DNA of 64,000 nt from an uncultured Thermanaerothrix sp. (GCF_938028735.1 NZ_CALIMF010000001.1:1-64000), one strand, 5' to 3'; counted from the stretch's first letter, positions 1 to 8,839 are shown. The notes: generated from the sequence alone by a model not told the origin. Translations and numbers: made by a program.

Positions 1-35
1 TTCTGCCGCAACGCGCCGCGACCGCGTTGCTGTCT

Positions 36-75
36 CAGCCTCACCGGCAGCATCGGTGAGGCTGAATTGTATTTT
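36..75 (+). terminator. Rho-independent terminator of a gene left of the window
   Basis: A perfect 11-bp inverted repeat (36-46 with 54-64, 7-nt loop) is followed by a T-rich stretch at 67-75. The T-rich side is on the plus strand, so it would end a plus-strand transcript entering from the left. A second perfect 8-bp hairpin (8-15 with 23-30) lies just before it and may belong to the end of the same transcript. Confidence 0.6.
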
Positions 76-115
76 GTGTATAAGTATAGCAAAAGTTTGA
101 ATTTGCGACACCGTT

Positions 116-445
116 TTGAGGTGGCAGCATTGTCAAGCCAACAAAACCCCACTTTATTACGGAGGTAAAACCATATCAGATCTTATTTCTAATGCACTTA
201 ATTTCTCTGATTTAGCGCAGAGGCTTATCTGGGATGTTTGTGGGGAAAAGGAGAATGAAACCCCTGTAGCCTGTCTTACCAAACTGCGCTGTTTGGAGCA
301 TTTTTTAGCGGAGAAGGGTTATACGGAGATAAATCAACGGTCAGTAGATAAATTTGGGTTGTGGATAGAACGGCGCTGTGGCGTAGTGTCAAATGCGGGT
401 TCAAGCCCCGCCGGGGGCGCTGATCATGTGAGTTACCTGCACTGA
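116..445 (+). pseudogene. Remnant ORF ending in a tRNA fragment, possibly integrase debris
   Basis: This frame is open for 109 codons but has only a TTG start, without a ribosome binding site there. A GGAGG at 161-165 precedes an ATA codon rather than a normal start. The middle part (a helical stretch around LEHFLAEKGYTEI) loosely recalls the helical core-binding domain of tyrosine recombinases. No catalytic domain follows, because the frame runs straight into tRNA-like sequence at 395-419. I read it as the broken edge of an integrated element. It could equally be a chance ORF. Confidence 0.25.
395..419 (+). other. tRNA 3'-end fragment (T arm plus acceptor strand), candidate att site
   Basis: Positions 395-399 and 407-411 form a perfect 5-bp stem GCGGG/CCCGC around a canonical 7-nt T loop, TTCAAGC. 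This is followed by a 7-nt acceptor-like strand, CGGGGGC, and one further base at 419. No matching 5' acceptor GCCCCCG, D arm or anticodon arm is present upstream, so this is not a complete tRNA gene. tRNA 3' ends are common integrase attachment sites. The upstream TAGTGTC recalls Leu/Ser tRNA variable regions, but identity is not determinable. Confidence 0.45.
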
Positions 446-448
446 GAC

Positions 449-503
449 TGACATCTACCTGACCTGTATCTGGTATGAGAGGGTCAGATAGATGTCATTT
501 CTT
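449..503 (+). terminator. Long imperfect hairpin, terminator-like
   Basis: Positions 449-464 pair with 482-497 over 16 bp with one mismatch (position 488), around a 17-nt loop. A short T-rich stretch (498-503) follows. It separates the tRNA-fragment region from the downstream signalling gene and probably stops read-through. The T tract is weak. Confidence 0.45.
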
Positions 504-605
504 AAGAGGAGCCTCTCTGGTAATCTTAGTGTAGACTCAGAATAAGCCTGTAACTTTGTCCCCTTGGATAAATAAATCTTGTTGTTTGAAGCATGGGTGG
601 CACTT

Positions 606-3600
606 ATGACAGGGTCTTATCAGGGTCGTTGGTGGTCATTAGCAAAGTGGTCAGAGGCCTTTGGGACATTCTTGCAAGATTTAGCCATGGCTGAGGATAT
701 TGACCAGGCCTATGGGATGATCGTTTCCTCCGCCTTAACGCTATTTGGCGCTGATGGCGCTATTCTGTACCCATTTTCATCAGATGGATCCCGTTTTGAA
801 CTTGATCGTGTGATCAGTGAAGGACTGGCGGAGGATTTTATTTTCTATCACCATGAGTATCCCCTGCTCGATAGACTACCAGCACAGGTCTTGGAGAGTG
901 GACAAGTGGCGGTTGAAGATATCTCAAAGCCCATCCATCAAGGATGGATGAGTGCTTTGACCCGCCAGCGCTTGCTCGGTGTGGGGATTCGTGCATTAGT
1001 TGCCCAGTTGCTCCAATTTAGGGGCGAGAACTTGGGTGTCCTCTATTTCAACTTCAGCCGACCCCAAGGTTTTTCTCTAGAATTCCTAGAATGGATTCGA
1101 CACTTTGCGGATATTGCGGCCACTTTTTTAGGTCGGATGCAGATACTAGAAGAGCAAATCGCCCAATATCGAAAGCTAAAACGCTATTTTGAGCTAGCAG
1201 AGCAAATTGGATTTCTGACAACCATTCGGGCAGGTGGAGACTTGTCTGTTCAGCACTTGCTTTCTCTCTTAGTGGATCGTGTACCTGGCCTTCAGTTGGC
1301 TGCCTTTTATCAACGTTGCGATTCGCCCTCTAGATTGGAACTCGTAGGGTATTCTTCACAGACTCAACCTGCTAGCATACAGAGGAACATTCCCCTTTCA
1401 CTCGAATTGATTCGGCAATTGCAAGAGGTTTATGAAAGCACAAAATTCCAAGGCTATCATCAGGAGTTGGAGGAAATTGGGCTCTGGTCTTCGAGAGCTG
1501 CTTCGTTTTTGAATTACCCCTTATGTGATCCTTCCACGGGTGATCTTCTGGGATTGATTCACCTTGAGAGCAATCTGGAGCAAATCTTTGGGCCCGAGGA
1601 TCGGCACTTACTCTATCTTATCAGTATTTATCTAAGTAATCTCTTCAAGTATTGGCAGTTATATAACAAGGAGCGGCGCCGAGCAGAACAATTCAAAACA
1701 ATCTTAGGAATTACCCAAGGGATCTCAGCACTCCAGTTCTATCGAGATGTTCTACAACAAATTGCGAGTCATTTGCTGGCCTATTATATGCATTATTATC
1801 CACCCGAGAAATGCGCCATAATTCTTTTCCCGTATCGAGAAGATCGTCAACAATGGGAACGGCCCGTTATTGCTGGTCATCTGCAACTTCCAGAACGGGT
1901 TGAGAGCAAGATGGAAGGCGACACCCTTCTGGACAAGATTCTCAAGGGTGGGGATAACTCCCACTTTACTTCTGGAGAGGCATCTCAAGATCCCTTGCTT
2001 GCGGGTGGTTTTGTGAGACGGGAAGGAATAAAGGCCTCAGGATTTGTGCGTTTGAGGATTGGCCGGGAAATTGCTGGGGTGTTATTTGTCAACTTACGCG
2101 TCCCTCATGAGTTCGATTCCGAGGAACGTGAATTCATTAATCTGCTGGCTAATCAAGCCTCGATCGCGATCTTAAACGCGCGTCAGTTTGAAGCGTTATC
2201 GGGTGATTTGGACCACCTTGAAGCCATGTTATGGGGGGTACTGGGACATTTTGAGTCGGGGTCATTGCGTGGCGAACTGCAAGCCATTCTAGAGGACTTA
2301 GTGCACAAAGAAAAGTACGATACGGTTTCACTTCACCTCTATAGACCCGAGGCGCAACAGCTAGATCGTCCATTGTTGGCCGGTAACTTCTACGCTTATG
2401 TGCAGGCCGCTGGCTTAGATAGAATCGAGGGCACCGTTTTATCTCATTTCTTACCCGAGGGTCCAGCGGAATATTTCAGTCGAGACGCGCGTCATGACCC
2501 TCTACTTTGGGGTGGCTTCGTGGAGCGCGAAAAGGTTGCTTCAGCGGCGGTTCTGCGTTTAGAAGTGGCGGGACGCATTCATGGGTTGCTTTTCGTCAAC
2601 TCACGGCATCCCCTTCAATTTGATGAAGCACGGAAAGAAGCCTTGCGCCAATATGCTCATCGCGCGGCGCGTATTCTCGATCAGGCGTGGCTCTACCGAA
2701 AGGATAAACAACAACTGAGATTGATTGCTAGAGTTCAGCAATCAGTGACACGTACTTTGTGTATCGAAGAACTCTTTGATCTTCTCAAAGGGGCTTTCAA
2801 GGAAATTTGGGGCGAGGATGTTCTCCTAAGTTTGTGGTTGCCATCGAAAGATAGAACCTTGTTAGAGATTTGGCAACCTGAGAGGTCCATTGAGCACATA
2901 GAGGAACGGTTGATAGAGGGGAGGGTATCTATTGGGGATGGCTCGATCATTGGTAAGGCAGCCCAATCTCTTCAGACGCAATCAACACTCCCTTACAGTC
3001 CTGATCCAACAAGGATTCCGTCGGCTTGGGAGGGGATTGTGGCTGAATTTGCGGTTCCCATCCTTTTAGATAGTGAAGACGGCTGCGAGTTAGTGGGTGT
3101 TCTGGATGTTGGTGCCTCCGCTCCCGGTGTCTTGACAGAAGACGATCAAATCCCTTTGGAACTCCTGGCACGTCAATTAGGATATGCCCTAAAGAACATT
3201 CGAGCCTATGAAGAGTCGGAACGAATGCGTAAGCAACTCTTGGGTCTCTATGAGTCGGTCCAAGCTTTGATGACCCCATTAGAAAAGTTTCAAATGTTAC
3301 AGAGGATCCTGCGCAAAGCCTGTGAGATGACCGGAGCTCACGCGGCGATGCTCCTGCGCTGCGAAGATTCCGCGTTGAGTTTTGAGGCTATTTACCCTGA
3401 TGAAGCCGCTTCTCAAATCTTAGGCCGTATCGGCAGGAGTATACCTCTAAGTGGAAAGGGAATAACCATAGAAGCCGCTCGAACCGGTAAAGTGATTTTG
3501 GTTGAAGATGTTGAATCTTCAGCCCTATATCTAGATGGATTAGGTTGGAGAACACGATGCGAAATGGCAGTGCCTATTGTACAAAATGGACAGGTAATCA

Positions 3601-4427
3601 GTGTTTTCAATATTGAGCATGGAGAAGTGGGTGGATTATCGGAACGGGATCAAGATGTCATCTTAGCGTTGGGGTACCTAAGCGAGGCGGCGCGTCAAAT
3701 TGCGGATCAGGCAAATGCAATAGCCGGATATCAGGCTCAACGTCGCCAACAGCAGATTTTGGGGCGGGTTCGTAAACGTATGATTGGCCATTTAGAGCGT
3801 ATGGGAAGCCTCGTCGGTGATCTTGGGGGAAGATTGAACAATCTTAAGCGAGAGATAGATCGTGGGCGCGGATTATATCTCGAACGCGAAGTTAAGAGCG
3901 CCATCAGAGCATGTGGTGAGCTTTTTGAACTTCTGCAGTTGGTGCGGCAGCATAACGTGGATGAGCCACCCCAGGAGATTGAAATTGTGGATTTTCTGCG
4001 CAATCGTCTGAGACGGTGGAGGGTACGCTGTTCCAATGTTGAATTTGATTTTGGTCCTCTCGCCAATGTCAAACCCCTTCTGGTGAAGACGATTCCATCC
4101 GACTTGGAGTGGATTTTGGATTTGCTCGTTCAGAATTCCGTCAATGCTTTGCGGTCCGAAGTGAGCGGGCCCAAAAGGATCTGGTTTCAGTTAGAGGTGG
4201 AAAAGGCTGATCTCTATATAAAGTTACTGGATTCTGGACCGGGTATACCTGAAGACTTAATAGGCCGCCTGGGTTCTGAAATGTTAAGGTTAAGAGATGA
4301 ACGCTATCATATGGGGTGCTATGAGGCCGCTCAATTTGCACAGGATCTGGGCGGAGAGGTCACTTGGCAGAATATGCCTGGGGGAGGCGCATGTGCCACG
4401 CTACGACTACCGCTGAGTGTGACATAG
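606..4427 (+). CDS. Six-GAF sensor protein with C-terminal histidine-kinase-type ATPase
   Basis: Large cytoplasmic sensor with no membrane segment. About six GAF domains of roughly 150-170 residues run from near the N-terminus to about residue 1040. A helical segment and a HATPase domain follow, with an N box (QNSVNAL), G1 box (DSGPGIP) and G2 box (GGGACATL). The usual DHp H-box sequence is missing; the only nearby His is in GHLERMG. It is therefore an atypical kinase or a GHKL ATPase without autophosphorylation. GAF3 and GAF4 share the motif DPLL-GGFV-RE and look duplicated. The frame extends to TTG at 579, but ATG at 606 has a better upstream purine run. The regulator gene follows after 14 nt. 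GC appears lower than in most of the window. Confidence 0.82.
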   Translation: MTGSYQGRWWSLAKWSEAFGTFLQDLAMAEDIDQAYGMIVSSALTLFGADGAILYPFSSDGSRFELDRVISEGLAEDFIFYHHEYPLLDRLPAQVLESGQVAVEDISKPIHQGWMSALTRQRLLGVGIRALVAQLLQFRGENLGVLYFNFSRPQGFSLEFLEWIRHFADIAATFLGRMQILEEQIAQYRKLKRYFELAEQIGFLTTIRAGGDLSVQHLLSLLVDRVPGLQLAAFYQRCDSPSRLELVGYSSQTQPASIQRNIPLSLELIRQLQEVYESTKFQGYHQELEEIGLWSSRAASFLNYPLCDPSTGDLLGLIHLESNLEQIFGPEDRHLLYLISIYLSNLFKYWQLYNKERRRAEQFKTILGITQGISALQFYRDVLQQIASHLLAYYMHYYPPEKCAIILFPYREDRQQWERPVIAGHLQLPERVESKMEGDTLLDKILKGGDNSHFTSGEASQDPLLAGGFVRREGIKASGFVRLRIGREIAGVLFVNLRVPHEFDSEEREFINLLANQASIAILNARQFEALSGDLDHLEAMLWGVLGHFESGSLRGELQAILEDLVHKEKYDTVSLHLYRPEAQQLDRPLLAGNFYAYVQAAGLDRIEGTVLSHFLPEGPAEYFSRDARHDPLLWGGFVEREKVASAAVLRLEVAGRIHGLLFVNSRHPLQFDEARKEALRQYAHRAARILDQAWLYRKDKQQLRLIARVQQSVTRTLCIEELFDLLKGAFKEIWGEDVLLSLWLPSKDRTLLEIWQPERSIEHIEERLIEGRVSIGDGSIIGKAAQSLQTQSTLPYSPDPTRIPSAWEGIVAEFAVPILLDSEDGCELVGVLDVGASAPGVLTEDDQIPLELLARQLGYALKNIRAYEESERMRKQLLGLYESVQALMTPLEKFQMLQRILRKACEMTGAHAAMLLRCEDSALSFEAIYPDEAASQILGRIGRSIPLSGKGITIEAARTGKVILVEDVESSALYLDGLGWRTRCEMAVPIVQNGQVISVFNIEHGEVGGLSERDQDVILALGYLSEAARQIADQANAIAGYQAQRRQQQILGRVRKRMIGHLERMGSLVGDLGGRLNNLKREIDRGRGLYLEREVKSAIRACGELFELLQLVRQHNVDEPPQEIEIVDFLRNRLRRWRVRCSNVEFDFGPLANVKPLLVKTIPSDLEWILDLLVQNSVNALRSEVSGPKRIWFQLEVEKADLYIKLLDSGPGIPEDLIGRLGSEMLRLRDERYHMGCYEAAQFAQDLGGEVTWQNMPGGGACATLRLPLSVT

Positions 4428-4441
4428 TGGACAGCACAATT

Positions 4442-6781
4442 ATGGCTCAAACCCAGGTCGTAATTCTAGGCGAGGATGATCTCTGGGTAAGCATTCTGCC
4501 CAAGCGCCCTGATCGGGAGTACATATGTGTAACTAGTGCTGAGGCTTTGAAAAAGTTGTTGCTCAAGCCTTTGCCGATTCAACCCGATGTGATCGTGATA
4601 GATGTGAGTGCAGTCTTTGACCCTATTGCGTGGGTGAACGTGTTGCGGGATTGTTTTGTGAGTTCTCGTGTTGTGGTTTTAGGAGCGGCACCGAACTGGC
4701 CTCTTGTTCGCTCTGTGCTTAAGCGGGGAGCGGTCGCGTTCTGGGATAAAATTTATGATAGGGCGCGGGTTGATCAACAACTAGATGAGGTTTTGAGCCA
4801 AGTTCCATTGCCAAGGGAGGAGCGAATGATTAAACCTCGTATCTTGTACTATGACAACGAACGTGAAGATTTGGAACGGTTGCAGGAAACGCTACAACTT
4901 GAAGGGTATGAGATTGAGACCTTTTGGGTGCAAACGCGAGAGGATATCCTCTACCTTAAACAACGATTGCAGAATGAGTGGTGGCATTTGATTATCGGGG
5001 ATATTGCTCTCATCAATGAAGATGAAGAGAAAGGGGTGGATGAAGAGGGATTAACGCTTGCTCTGGGCCTCGATTCTGTAGTGCCTCTGATCATTTGGAC
5101 GGCGCATCCGAATTGGGCCCGCGCTTATCGAGCGCTCAGAGGGGATAACGGGGAAAGCAAAGCGAAGGCGTTCGATTTTATTGATAAGGCCGATATTCAA
5201 AGTACCAACAAACTTCTGCAAGCCGTTAGGCAAGTTTTCACCACGGACCCCCACAGAATAAACTTCAATCTCTCTATCTCTTATCTAGACGATTTCTCTT
5301 TCCTGGAATTGATCCGTGCCTTTGACGAGGACTTCGGGAAAATTGATGGGGTTAGCCAGCTCCAGTTACGGCATGATGAACTGGCAGATTTGTTGCGCAA
5401 GCTTTTCTTTGAAAATAAGGCCATTCAGGTTGGGCGCGCTCTAAAACGTCGGCGGACAGCGTTAATCAAAGTGGCCTTTCAGGGATTATGGGGTACTCCT
5501 TCGACGGTTCTGGTTGAACTGGGACCACGTCCTGTCATTCGAGATCTTAAGGATAAATGGGATCGTTATATGACCGTTCTTCATCCCAACGCTCAACTAG
5601 TAGCCGCGGTAGAAACCCTTCGTTATGGAGCGTTAGCCTACCGGCTGGAAGGGGAAATTGAAGAATATAAGACCTTTCGAAATTACTACAGGATTCATCC
5701 ACCCGAGGTAGTGAGAGATTTTTTAGAGCATCTTTTCATGAACGAACTCCAGCCATGGTTTGAAGTCGACGCAGAAATAGGCTCATCCGCTTATCCGTTG
5801 GGGGAGTTTTATCGAAAGTGGCTTGATCTTGAAGGGCATAAGGTGGATTTGCAGAGCATTTTTCAACGTGAAGTAAGGCGACTCTCGATAGTGCGGTTGG
5901 ATCGCCAGGTACAAGGCTATCGTCTAGAATTAGATGCTCGTGAATACCTACTCCCAGATCCGCTCCAAGTCGTGTACGAGGGGAAATTGCTCGAGAAATC
6001 GTATCCGCTGGCCGTCACACATGGAGCAATGACCGCTAATGGGTTGCTGATCGCACCTGGGGGGCGATGGTGGCTTTTAGGGGCAGAAAGTATAGGGGCC
6101 TCGCATTGCTGGCGCGATCTGATCAGTCTCGAGGGCGCTATTATGTTCGAGTTGGCAGAGTCGGCGGTGCTACCGGAAGAAACGTGGCTTCGGGGCCTGT
6201 GTGAGTGGCTTTCTCCGTCCCAACCCGACGATAAGATTGTGTTATCTGGACAAAGCAGTGAGTTCTACAAGGCCTTTGAAACCATTAATCACATCCGTTC
6301 TTTAGCAAAACGCCTTGCACCTGATGAGGATTTATATGCATATTATCTGGGTTTGTTAATGGTCATGGCCCGGAATCTTCTCACGTCACGAACACGCGAA
6401 TCAAGTGCTCCTTTAGTCCTAATGCTTTTTCTCCTGGCGAGCCGTGTAAGTGGATGGCCACGGTGGGATCTTTTGCGTTCGGGCTTATCAAAGGGGATAC
6501 AATTAGACGAGGTCAGACGGCGCGTTTTTGTTCCTGCAAAGGGCGAGTGGGTGCTACTCAGTGAGCAGGAGACTCAGTTACTCTCTTTTCTCCTTGCCCA
6601 CCCTAATACCGTAATCGCTTGGGAGGCCGTTGATAAAATTCTGTGGCCGGGTGGAGAGGTGAGCAAGGAAATGCGCCAGAAAGCAGTTAGCCGCTTGCGT
6701 GCCAAAATCGAGATTGATTCGAAGCATCCTGTTTATCTCCATGTCTTGCGTGGTAAAGGGATTGAATTCAGGCCAGCGTAA
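4442..6781 (+). CDS. Double receiver / APH-like pseudokinase / winged-helix response regulator
   Basis: About 779 residues starting at ATG 4442, which lies 14 nt after the sensor gene. In order: a degenerate receiver (1-120), a second receiver-like domain (about 130-270, with a GDIAL phosphosite-like strand), a large central region (about 350-640) and a C-terminal OmpR/PhoB-type winged helix (last 90 residues). The central region has the layout of an aminoglycoside-phosphotransferase-like kinase: an N-lobe strand pair, then HGAMTANGLLI and LLGAES where active enzymes carry HGD...N and DFE. Both catalytic Asp positions are lost, so it should be a pseudokinase. The domain order resembles regulators with ternary-complex-associated kinase-like domains, from memory and unchecked. 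Likely partner of the six-GAF ATPase. Confidence 0.8.
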   Translation: MAQTQVVILGEDDLWVSILPKRPDREYICVTSAEALKKLLLKPLPIQPDVIVIDVSAVFDPIAWVNVLRDCFVSSRVVVLGAAPNWPLVRSVLKRGAVAFWDKIYDRARVDQQLDEVLSQVPLPREERMIKPRILYYDNEREDLERLQETLQLEGYEIETFWVQTREDILYLKQRLQNEWWHLIIGDIALINEDEEKGVDEEGLTLALGLDSVVPLIIWTAHPNWARAYRALRGDNGESKAKAFDFIDKADIQSTNKLLQAVRQVFTTDPHRINFNLSISYLDDFSFLELIRAFDEDFGKIDGVSQLQLRHDELADLLRKLFFENKAIQVGRALKRRRTALIKVAFQGLWGTPSTVLVELGPRPVIRDLKDKWDRYMTVLHPNAQLVAAVETLRYGALAYRLEGEIEEYKTFRNYYRIHPPEVVRDFLEHLFMNELQPWFEVDAEIGSSAYPLGEFYRKWLDLEGHKVDLQSIFQREVRRLSIVRLDRQVQGYRLELDAREYLLPDPLQVVYEGKLLEKSYPLAVTHGAMTANGLLIAPGGRWWLLGAESIGASHCWRDLISLEGAIMFELAESAVLPEETWLRGLCEWLSPSQPDDKIVLSGQSSEFYKAFETINHIRSLAKRLAPDEDLYAYYLGLLMVMARNLLTSRTRESSAPLVLMLFLLASRVSGWPRWDLLRSGLSKGIQLDEVRRRVFVPAKGEWVLLSEQETQLLSFLLAHPNTVIAWEAVDKILWPGGEVSKEMRQKAVSRLRAKIEIDSKHPVYLHVLRGKGIEFRPA

Positions 6782-6821
6782 GCCTCTGAGATATGACCAT
6801 AAACTGATCTAAAGCTGACCC

Positions 6822-6858
6822 AACAACCCGCCAAGTTCCTGGCGGGTTGTTTTCGTTT
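6822..6858 (+). terminator. Strong Rho-independent terminator
   Basis: A perfect 12-bp stem (6822-6833 with 6840-6851) closes a 6-nt loop and runs into TTTTCGTTT. It ends the sensor/regulator operon. Confidence 0.9.
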
Positions 6859-6945
6859 CCGGACTTAAAGGTGTTGGGTTGTCGTCTGTGGTTTCTCCTC
6901 TCTACGAAGGTATTCTGAAAGTGGTGGGTGAGAGAGGAGGGCCAA

Positions 6946-7344
6946 ATGCAAAAGATAAAGAACACCTTAGTTCTGCTGATATTACTGTATGGGATTTTAT
7001 ATTTTGTCGCGGCAGCACCTGCGGAGGAAACATCAGGGCAACTTGGGAGACAAAGCCTATCCACCCCAGGGCACAGTTTGTTATCTGGGGAGAGCGAACC
7101 TCAATCCGAGGAGCAGGTCAAGGAGGCTATCCAACTGGTAAGTCATGCAGGCTTGCTTCTCAAGGAATTCACTAGTTTTCTGGCGGAATTCTATCGCTTC
7201 TTCCTGGCTGCCCTGCATTGGATCGCTGGATGGAATTCGGACTTTCTAGATGCGCTGATGGGCTTTGTGTGCTTAAGGGGGATAGTCTTAGCAATGCTGG
7301 GTAGGGGGGTGCTTTCAATCTCTTCCAGGGTGCTCAATAGATAG
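6946..7344 (+). CDS. Small membrane or secreted protein of unknown function
   Basis: 132 residues. ATG 6946 is chosen because GAGGAGG (6934-6940) lies 5 nt upstream; the frame extends to 6928 without a comparable site. Residues 4-25 are a hydrophobic signal or anchor ending in AAAPAEE. A polar Ser/Glu-rich stretch follows, then a C-terminal half rich in aromatic and hydrophobic residues with a likely second membrane segment. I recognise no family. The gene is separated from the sensor/regulator operon by a terminator but shares its low GC and orientation, so it could be a target or partner of that system. Confidence 0.7.
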   Translation: MQKIKNTLVLLILLYGILYFVAAAPAEETSGQLGRQSLSTPGHSLLSGESEPQSEEQVKEAIQLVSHAGLLLKEFTSFLAEFYRFFLAALHWIAGWNSDFLDALMGFVCLRGIVLAMLGRGVLSISSRVLNR

Positions 7345-7381
7345 CATGGAATCTTGCGCTTTGGGTGGGTGAGAAGGGGGC

Positions 7382-8203
7382 TCACCCACTGACTTTTCGC
7401 AAGAACCTTAACACCGTCTGAATGTAGGGGCGGTAAGCCTCACGATGGATACTGTGGCCAACTTCAGGGAAGGGTACAACTTGCACTTGGGGCCACAGAG
7501 CTTTGATCTCCTGAGCCACTTGAGGGGTTATCAGGCCCCCGTGCGCAGGGTCGGCGGTGAGCAGTAACCCCGGACAGCGTAGGCTGCATACCACCTCACG
7601 CCAAGGACGGCGCGGTTCCACCCAGCCACTGAGGGCTTCGGGGCGCAATTCGCGCTTGGCTTTAGCCCATTGGAAATATTCACTCTCATCCCAAGTGGGG
7701 TGACGCGTCCGACACAAGGCGATCAAATCATCAAGGGTGCGTTGTTTGTTAATCAGCAGATCATCCCAAATTTGTGCGTATTGAGGAGACTGAGGGTCCA
7801 GGCGGTTTAGCAAGAGGTGATCTCCCCAAGGAGGATCTTCCAGCACCAAGCCGCGTACTAGATCAGGGCGGTTGGCCGCTAGGCGGGCGGCGACGTCGGC
7901 GCCCATCGAATGACCGATGACGACCGGCGGTTTCAACGCCAAGGTTTCGATCAACACCTCCACATCCCGTGCCTGCACTTCGAGGCCAACCCCTTCGGGC
8001 CCAATCCCCGAAGAGCCGTGCCCACGGGCATCGGGGAGAATGACATCAAACTCTTCTTCCAAGGCCAGAGGGACACGGTTCCAGCACAGCGCATTGTCGG
8101 AGAAGCCGTGCAAGAGGATGACCGGGGGCTTCTCGCCACCAGTGCGGTAGTAGGTCAGGCGCATCTGACCTATGGTAATGTGACCGTAAAATAGGCGTGG
8201 CAT
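7382..8203 (-). CDS. Alpha/beta hydrolase
   Basis: About 273 residues of a typical alpha/beta-hydrolase fold: oxyanion-hole HGFSDN, nucleophile elbow GHSMGAD (Ser), a late acidic strand near LLTADPAHG, and the catalytic His in VGHSIH. The substrate is not predictable. Start at ATG 8203 is preferred because GGGGAG lies 7 nt upstream and an extended -10 (TGC-TAAAAT, complement of 8235-8243) lies above it. The frame remains open to ATG 8305 or TTG 8320, but those starts sit inside the divergent Fur-type operator and lack a ribosome site. Divergent from the Fur-family gene. Confidence 0.85.
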   Translation of the reverse strand: MPRLFYGHITIGQMRLTYYRTGGEKPPVILLHGFSDNALCWNRVPLALEEEFDVILPDARGHGSSGIGPEGVGLEVQARDVEVLIETLALKPPVVIGHSMGADVAARLAANRPDLVRGLVLEDPPWGDHLLLNRLDPQSPQYAQIWDDLLINKQRTLDDLIALCRTRHPTWDESEYFQWAKAKRELRPEALSGWVEPRRPWREVVCSLRCPGLLLTADPAHGGLITPQVAQEIKALWPQVQVVPFPEVGHSIHREAYRPYIQTVLRFLRKVSG

Positions 8204-8304
8204 ATAATGGCTCCCCGCAATTTGAGTTGAATCAATTTTAGCATACGCCGTCTCAACCAACTCAGGAATTGGGCGCTGCCATTCTTGCATCAGGCGCCTT
8301 GACA

Positions 8305-8319
8305 TGAAAATGATTTTCA
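8305..8319. promoter_or_regulatory. Fur/Zur-type operator, 7-1-7 palindrome
   Basis: TGAAAATGATTTTCA is a perfect 7-1-7 inverted repeat 17 nt before the Fur-family start. The core GAAAATGAT-TTCA recurs at 8799-8812 before the metal-transporter operon. Autoregulation by the adjacent Fur-family protein is the simple reading. Confidence 0.7.
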
Positions 8320-8336
8320 ATTACACTTTTATAGCA

Positions 8337-8774
8337 ATGAGTGAGGGAGTGGCGGACTTGGTGAATGAGTGGTTGGAGCGATTGCAGGCCAACGGTTACC
8401 GGCTGACCGAGCCATTGCGTCACATTGTGGAAACCCTGGTTGTCAGTCCGCGTGCCCTTGGGCCAATTGAAATTTATGACTTGGTACGAACACGCTATCC
8501 CAATCTGGGCTTGGTAACCGTGTATCGCACCTTGGAAAAATTAGAGTCTCTCGGGTTGATCCAGCGCGTGCACCAGGAAGATGGCTGTCACCGTTATTTG
8601 CGCGCTACGCAAGGGCATCAGCATCTCCTAGTCTGTACCCGTTGCGGACGGGCGGTTTACTTTGCCGGCGATGACCTTTCACCTCTGATCCAGCGTACCG
8701 AGGCCGAGACAGGTTACGCCATTGAAGATCACTGGTTGCAACTTTATGGCCTGTGTCCAACGTGTAAATCGTAG
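8337..8774 (+). CDS. Fur-family metalloregulator, probably Zur-like
   Basis: 145 residues. N-terminal winged helix (LGLVTVYRTLEKLESLGLI is the recognition region) and C-terminal dimerisation/metal domain with HQHLL and two Cys pairs, CTRCG and CPTC, which hold a structural Zn. ATG 8337 is preferred; the frame runs back to 8304, but that start lies in the operator palindrome. The gene sits directly upstream of a zinc/manganese-type ABC operon preceded by a matching operator, so it most likely represses uptake when metal is replete. Zn is favoured over Fe or Mn by the His-rich binding protein next door, but this is inference. Confidence 0.88.
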   Translation: MSEGVADLVNEWLERLQANGYRLTEPLRHIVETLVVSPRALGPIEIYDLVRTRYPNLGLVTVYRTLEKLESLGLIQRVHQEDGCHRYLRATQGHQHLLVCTRCGRAVYFAGDDLSPLIQRTEAETGYAIEDHWLQLYGLCPTCKS

Positions 8775-8798
8775 TCGTATTTTTGTTAATCTCTTAGC

Positions 8799-8815
8799 GA
8801 AAATGATATTCATTA
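8799..8815. promoter_or_regulatory. Second Fur/Zur-type operator before the metal ABC operon
   Basis: AATGA-TAT-TCATT (8802-8814) is a perfect 5-3-5 palindrome inside GAAAATGATATTCATTA. It shares the GAAAATGAT-TTCA core with the site at 8305-8319. It lies 25-40 nt before the binding-protein start. Confidence 0.65.
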
Positions 8816-8839
8816 CATAACGTAAAGTGGAGGTGCGTC

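Noticed and set aside
360-425. Complete tRNA gene
   Set aside because: Only the T arm and 3' acceptor strand are present; no 5' acceptor, D arm or anticodon arm can be folded upstream.
6879-7175. 98-codon plus-strand frame overlapping the small membrane protein
   Set aside because: It lacks a ribosome site and a hydrophobic segment; the frame starting at 6946 has both.
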